A stretch of 64,000 bases of DNA from contig CM018603.1 of the NCBI GenBank assembly GCA_009192285.1, positions 5,205,613-5,269,612 of the forward strand, written 5' to 3'. A model generated the notes under the pieces. It saw nothing but the letters and a program-made list of their open reading frames with translations, was not told where the DNA came from and did not search any database. Of this stretch, positions 58,153 to 64,000 are shown piece after piece. The first letter of the stretch is position 1; each line of letters opens with the position of its first letter. Both the position numbers and the translations under genes were made by a program. The DNA comes from Morchella semilibera. Lineage: Eukaryota > Ascomycota > Pezizomycetes > Pezizales > Morchellaceae.

Positions 58153-58896
58153 GTTTTTTGGGTTTTTGTAAGTTGGGGGTGGGAGGAGGGGGGGGGGGGA
58201 TTATATGTGAGGGTGGGTGAGGTTAGAGGGGCGGATTGGAGGGTGGGTGGTGTGCATGTGGCTTCTGTAATTGGGTATTGTAGATATATCTGCTTATTAG
58301 GTAGTTAGATAGCTTCATAATGTTGTGATTTAATATTTTTACTCTTTTCCCTTCCTCCTTTCCTTTCTTCTTTCTCTTCCTTTAATTTCACGCCCTCCCT
58401 TCTCCCATCTCCAGCTAACTATCACAAAAAAAACCCCCATCTTCAGTATGTACAATATTCTACCCAGGCCTCCACCCTCTCCCACCATACCATCATCCGC
58501 TATCATTACCACCGCCACACCACACCTGCTCTCGCACCTTCCCCGGGGCGTGCAAGCTCCCGCGCCGATCGCACGCTGCCGGAATAGGAAGGCGGCACAT
58601 TCCCTGCCGGTCGCCGGCCCCCACACACACCCCGGCTAAGTGATCAGTAATCCGGACAGATAAGCTGGCGGTGTGGATTGTGTGCAGGGGCTCTGAGTCG
58701 AGTGACGGGTGAATGGATGGGGGAGTGTAAGAGGAGGAGGGCTACAGCTGGGGGTGCTTTTTTTATTTCTTGGGGGGGGGGGGTGACGGAGGTGCTGGTG
58801 AAAGCTGTCTAGATCACACCTCACACTTGACCCTCACCGCCCAGCTATATAGCAGTATACCTCTACGCCTACACACCCACCCACCCACAGAACGCA
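58153..58896. promoter_or_regulatory. Divergent intergenic region between ABC transporter and M3 peptidase genes
   Basis: 744 bp with no gene. C/T-rich around 58330-58500 and CACCCACCCACC just before the peptidase ATG. Likely holds both promoters. Confidence 0.45.
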
Positions 58897-61089
58897 ATGT
58901 CTCGCCTCCCCTTCCTCTGGCCATCGGCCATCCTGCTCCTGATCCTCATCACCACCTTCAGCATCCTGCACATCTTCCTCTCGCTGCCCATCCCGCAGCC
59001 CGCGCGCCCCCCCGCCGACCATGACGACCACGCAGACACCACCAGCACCCGCCGCATCCCCCCACAGGCACCATACACGTTCCCGCCCTCCGCAGCAGCC
59101 GTACACGCCGCCATCGCCGCCTCCTCCGCGGTACTAGACCACCTCTCCACGCTCACCCCCGCCGACGCAACCGTCGACACCGTGCTCCTGCCGCTAGCCG
59201 CAACAGAGGCGTCACTAACGGGGCTCCTCAACACGCTCACGATCCTCTCCCTCGCCTCCCCAACCGACGAGGTCCTCTCCCTCCTCACCCAGCTGAACGA
59301 GCACCAGCTGCGCACCTCCGCGCACGCCTCCCTCCCACGCCTCTTCTCCGCCCTCCACGACAACACCACAACCGACACGGACCCGGAAACCGCCCGCTAC
59401 ATCACCGCGCTGCACACCTCCCTCCTCGACGCGGGCGCCGCGCTCCCAGCCGAGCAGCAAGCCCGCCTCGAGCGCCTCCAGGAGCACATGTCGAACCTGA
59501 CAGCCACCTTCCAGAACAACCTCATCACCGCGACGGCCTCCCTCCCCGTGGCAGCCCTGAACATGAGCGGCGTTCCGCCCTCCGCGTACCCGTCGGGAGT
59601 GATAGAGCTGACGCCGCGCAGCGTGGGCGCGGTGCTCAGCACCGCGCTCGACCCGCGCACGCGGCGCACCGTGTGGGCCGCCGCCGAGAACAGCGTGCCA
59701 GAGAACGTCCCCGTGTTTCAGGAGCTGGTTGGGGCGCGCCACGAGGCCGCCGCGATCCTGGGCTACGAGGGGTGGGCTGACATGCGGCTGGGGGGCGGGC
59801 GGCTGGTGCCCGACGCGGAGTTTGTGGGCGGGTTCTTGGCGGAGGTTCGGGATGCGTTGAGGCCTGTTGGGGTCGCGGAGGCGGCGGAGATGGCGGCCGC
59901 GATTGGGAGCACGCCCGCCGAGTATGGGTTGTGGGATAAGCGGTTTGCGGAGCGGGCCAGGGAGAGGACGGAGGGGAGTGGGATGGTGTTTGTGGTGGAG
60001 GAGGTGCTGGAGCGGGTGTTGGGCGTCGTGGGGGGCGTGTTTGGGTTGGTGTTTGAGGGCCCGCTGACGGGCGAGGAGTGGGCGGCGATGAGGGGTGTCA
60101 AGACCGCCAAGAACGCCGCCGGCACGGGGGGAGAGTCGGCGTGGGACGACGTGAGGGACGGCGAAGACGCGGTGAAGGGCGGAATGGCATGGCACGAAGA
60201 CGTAAAACTCTTTGCAGTCTGGGACGCGCCACCCCCCCACCAGAAAAGACACGGCGACGAACACCCGGCCCCGAATTTCATCGGATACCTCTACCTCGAC
60301 CTCCTCTCCCGCCCCACCAAAACCTCCCAAGCCGGCAACCTCAACATCGTCCCGGGCTACCACCACCCCCCCCGCCCGCGCCACCACCCCTCCACCGCAA
60401 TCCTCACAACCTTCCCCGCCACCGGCCGCCTCTCCCACACAGACCTAACCGTCCTCTTCCACGAGCTCGGCCACGCCGTCCACGACCTCGTCTCCCACAC
60501 GCGCTTCGCGCGCCACCACGGCCCCCCCGGCGTCCCCGTCGACTTCGCAGAGGTACCCAGCCGCCTCGCCGAGGAGTTCGCGTGGGACGCCGACGTCCTC
60601 GTCTCGCTGGGCGCCGACGCGGCCCACGCGCGCGCCGTGGTCGCCGCGCGCTGGGAGGGCGCCGCACTCGCCGCCCTGCGGGGCGTCCACATTGCTGCGT
60701 TCGACATGGCCGTCCATGGGCGCGCGCCGCCGCGCAGCGCCGACGAGACGGGCGCGCTGTATAACCGGTTGCGCGGGAGGTGATTCCTGTTGTTGGCGGG
60801 GGGCGCGGGGAGCGGCTGGACGGGTATGCGGCGTTTGGGCATCTGGCGGCGGGGTACGACGCGGGGTATTATGGCTATCTGGTTAGTAGTTGCTGGGCGG
60901 CGGATGTGTGGGGGGTTTTTGAGGCGGAGGGGTGGGCGGCGGTGGGGGGGCAGGTGGAGGGCGGTGTTGGAGGGTGGGGGCGTGGGGGGCGTGGGGGGGT
61001 TGGTGAGGGAGTTCTTGGCAGGGGGGCGGGGTGTGGTGTGTTTTATGGGCGGTTGGGGTGGGGGCCCAGGGGGCGTAGACTTTGTATAG
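58897..61089 (+). CDS. M3-family zinc oligopeptidase with N-terminal membrane anchor (apparent 3' frameshifts)
   Basis: The main frame (58897-60783) gives 628 residues. Residues ~4-31 form a strong signal anchor (LPFLWPSAILLLILITTFSI), unlike the soluble thimet oligopeptidases of this family. The helical N-domain is followed by FIGYLYLDLL, then the zinc site LFHELGHAVHDL (HExxH at 522-526) and third ligand E552 in DFAEVPSRLAEEF. The frame stops early at 60781-60783, but the sequence continues one frame over as typical M3 C-terminus (VIPVVGGGRGERLDGYAAFG, YYGYLVSSCWAADVWGVFEA), so one base seems missing in the G run at 60774-60779; a second shift in G runs near 60970-61000 is likely before VREFLAGG. 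The end at 61089 is therefore provisional. Phomopsin clusters also carry an oligopeptidase (PhomG). The anchor would place this one in the secretory path where Kex2-cut repeats appear. Confidence 0.82.
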
Positions 61090-64000
61090 TGTAGGAGTAA
61101 TGATATTTTAGTTTTTGGGTACAGCAGAATTAGAGCGCAGTGACCGGTAGTCCAGAAAGATGTGGTTCACTGTATAAAGACCGATATCCAGACCGCCCCT
61201 AGATACACATGTCAAAATACTTTAATTAGAGATCTAAGTAACAGCAGAGTCGACATTCTCCACGTTATTGAAGCGAAAGCACTTACAGACGGATCATAAG
61301 GAACTAATACCCGTGCTAGCACCTTTGATAGGACACGGGGGATATTCAAGGCATGAAACATCACTCGCTCGCCTGTCGGGTCCGTCTTTTTTTTTTTTTT
61401 TTGTTTGTTTAATTTATTTATTTATACCCCATCCATGCGGCGTAGGCTATGACAGCCATCCTCCCCTCTTTAGTTCCGGAGTTGACGAATTCCCCCCCCC
61501 CCTTCCCCGCCACTCATCGCAGAAAACACTCAAACCCAAACACACAAAACAAGTTTTTTGCTCCTTCCCCCTAGTATCCCGAGACTCATCATTCAAGGAG
61601 GCGTCGTCCGTTCCAATTAACCCGCGCGCCCCATCCGTACTGGTTCCATCCTCCCCTCCTCGCTGTCTTCTCCCCCCTCTTCTCCTCTGGAACGTTTGTT
61701 TGTTTAGTTCACTCATTGGTCGATCGTAAAGAGCGATGGTTTGCAGACACTGCGGTACACACACGTACACATAACGAGTGATAGCTATAGTGCAGTCGAG
61801 TCCAGCATTAACATCTGGCCTCCGTATGCGTGCTCATCGGAAGATTAACCCTCTACGCTCTCCTGTACTGCTACCTCCGCTTCATTGGCCTCGCGAGTTT
61901 GTATGTTCAGTGGGAATCGATAGATATAGAAGCTACACAGCTTGATGCCAGTGCCGGTATATTCTCTCTCCCAAGCCAGCCTAGCCGCCAAGCCCAGCCC
62001 GCGACTGAGGTTTCCAGATGCCGGGGGTGGCCTCTAGCTCCGTGGGATGGCCGATTGCTTCTGAGCCACCTAGGTGGATTCAATATCTCGTCGTGTCCTG
62101 CATGGTGGGCCGTACACCACGCGGGGCTGCTGAGACTCTTTTCGCTAAAGGTTTTGGCGTCATGGATTATCACCCGCTTGGGCGGTCACGGGGAATTTTG
62201 TGATTAGGGGATTTTTTTTTGTTTACATCATGAATTGTTGCGATTAGAGGAGTACTGAATAGTATGACTTGATCGACTAGGAGTACGTCTTGTACGCCCA
62301 CTAAAGACAGTCAAACGCTATGTTTGTGTACCGGACAAAGGCAACTATGCTTGGGGGCAACGTACGCATATTACAACAAAACTCTTGACCTACCAGAGCA
62401 GGGCCAGGACGAGACAGCGACACAGCTTCTGCTGCTCCCAATCTAGTCCTTTTACATACAGGCCAGACACAGGCCCGTAACCACAGGAACTGCCCGTCGC
62501 GCCTTGCGGAGCAACAGGATGTACAAAACAATAAGATTTAGAGCAACTAGCTTGGCCGGCGGTCCCTGATTCCAGAAGATTAGCTCTTGGCAACCAGCTT
62601 TTAGTGTAGAGAGCCCGCCGGCAGCTCGATCTAGATTTATTGGCAAAAGAAAATTAGGGTTAGGGTTGGGAATTTGTATATAGATATTGATCATACATGC
62701 CCTCCCTTTCCTCTTCTCTACATCGCTTTATCATTGTCACAATCATCCAGATATGGGCTAACCACCCCGTCAACCTGGATGAAACGGGTCAAGCGAATCC
62801 GGCACAGGGTCGAGCACTATATCGAGGAAAAATACCAAATTGAGAAGCAGGTGCAAGTACATGTAGGTAGGTTTTGAAAAAAAGGGAGAGTTGGTCTGAT
62901 AACGACGTTGGAAAAGAAATAGTAGCTAATTGAGGGTTAAATAATTCTTGATCCGGGCGCACACGAATATATGGACTGGGGCCGATTACGATATGTACCA
63001 AATTCCCCCTCCGCACCCCAAAGCATCATCCTCGCGGGACGGAGACAATGTATCGCTACACAGGGGTAGAAAGAATTTTTCAAACATTGTCTTGGGAAGA
63101 GGGGAGAACATAGAAAACGCAAACTGGCTGTGGGATAATTGGCTATAGAGGGGGTCTCCTGCCGGTGATGGACGGGGGAAATTCGATCGTACAACTCAAA
63201 AATTAGTTAGATTGAATCACAAAGCGATAGATCATGGCGGATGCCTTGTCATGGTATGATTGAGAACTGGAAAGGGAATTTGAGTTGCATATATATATTT
63301 GATGGGTTCTATAGGTGTCGTATCGGGGATGCTAAGGAGCAACGCAACCCAAAAAAGTTGCTACTCCTCGGTTGATTGACCGGGTATTTTTATGTAGCCC
63401 TTTAGCTATGAGATTATTCATACTCGATAAATTGCTATCGTTATTTGCACGATATCCATAATTAGCCTTTGATAATTTACTTATCAAAACTTCATAATTT
63501 GTCGGAACGCAACCGCTATTGTATGCCGCAGCAAAATATAGCCTTGACGGTCCTTTGTGTGTAGCTCTAGTAGCGTAGGGAAACGAGTCGGTATAGGAAT
63601 CAAAAATCCTTACCTAAGTGATTTGGTGGGTGAGGTGTGTGTACGTGTGGTAATGTGTAGCTGGGGGAATGGCATTAGAATTACTAAGGGGAATTCGAAA
63701 GGCATCTGATTATGAATCATAAGGCTCTTGGGAAACCTTTTTTGACCCTTCTCTAACTAAACGCACTCCCCCGCGAATCCAGGAAATATTAAAATGCGAA
63801 TTAAAAATAAAATATATGCCGGAGTCGAACCTTTAACAATAGAGAATCAAAGACCTGCAGCACGAATTATAGTTTCGGATGGAATATTAATATATAAATA
63901 CTACATCACACACCTATAATTATTGACTCTTAGCATCAATCAAGGTATCAGGGAATGTATCAAAAATTATGTAAATGTAAGATTCAGAGTAAATGAATTA
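61090..64000. other. Intergenic, no gene recognised
   Basis: About 2.9 kb. Frames are short and domain-free. Includes poly-T tracts (61387-61402, 62210), a TTAGGGTTAGGGTT word near 62655, and an AT-rich end (63300-64000). Two tRNA-like words near the end do not fold into a full tRNA. Confidence 0.5.

Noticed and set aside
63660-63890. tRNA-like words (CTGATTATGAATCA near 63710; GGTTCGACTCC on the minus strand near 63825)
   Set aside because: Anticodon-arm and T-loop-like words are present, but no acceptor, D and T stems pair properly around them.

Overview
The window looks like nuclear DNA of a filamentous ascomycete (Pezizomycotina-type). The evidence is short spliceosomal introns of about 54-66 bp with CTAAC/CTGAC branch points, a Kex2-type repeat precursor, an UstYa/DUF3328 protein, an ABCC transporter with a fungal TMD0, a LaeA-like methyltransferase, a chromodomain Ty3/gypsy element and pogo/Fot1 transposons. 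I cannot name the genus.

Layout. 1-489 is the 3' end of a LaeA-like methyltransferase gene. 3571-5454 is an apparently intact pogo/psq DNA transposon. 5.6-18.6 kb is AT-rich and gene-free: a degraded coding element, at least two families of solo LTRs (some nested), and about ten copies of a ~137-bp MITE ending in CATCAGCAA/TTGCTGATG. 18645-25386 is a nearly full-length but dead Ty3/gypsy chromovirus with 488-bp LTRs. It inserted into an older pogo/Fot1 transposase remnant and was itself hit by a 632-bp LTR element that now remains as a solo LTR. 26.6-27.6 kb is a ~175-bp tandem repeat. 27.6-37.6 kb is mostly non-coding, with one MYND zinc-finger gene (33503-34195), two small MITE-like elements and a 47-bp-arm hairpin.

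The main result is at 37.6-61.1 kb: what appears to be a ribosomal-peptide (dikaritin-type RiPP) gene cluster. It consists of: (i) a secreted precursor of 572 residues (37658-39432, minus) with a signal peptide, one intron and exactly 32 tandem 17-residue repeats bounded by Lys-Arg Kex2 sites, encoding two core variants, EYFHVANDV (23 copies) and EYIHFANDV (9 copies); (ii) a divergently transcribed UstYa-like oxidase (40815-42002) with both HxxHC motifs and an unusual His/Gly-rich tail; (iii) an MFS transporter (46413-48054, minus) divergent from (iv) a class I SAM methyltransferase (48752-49750); (v) an ABCC-type ABC transporter (53340-58152, minus) divergent from (vi) an M3 zinc oligopeptidase with an N-terminal membrane anchor (58897-61089). 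The implied pathway is secretion of the precursor, Kex2 cutting, trimming by dipeptidyl aminopeptidase and M3 oligopeptidase, tyrosine-centred oxidation by the UstYa protein, possible methylation, and export by MFS/ABC. The gene set parallels phomopsin/ustiloxin clusters. The core sequences are not ones I recognise, and no tyrosinase or S41 peptidase is visible.

Caveat: the ABC and M3 genes carry apparent one-base frameshifts, all in G/C homopolymers. These may be assembly errors or real decay. All intron positions are inferred by eye from splice signals and reading frame.
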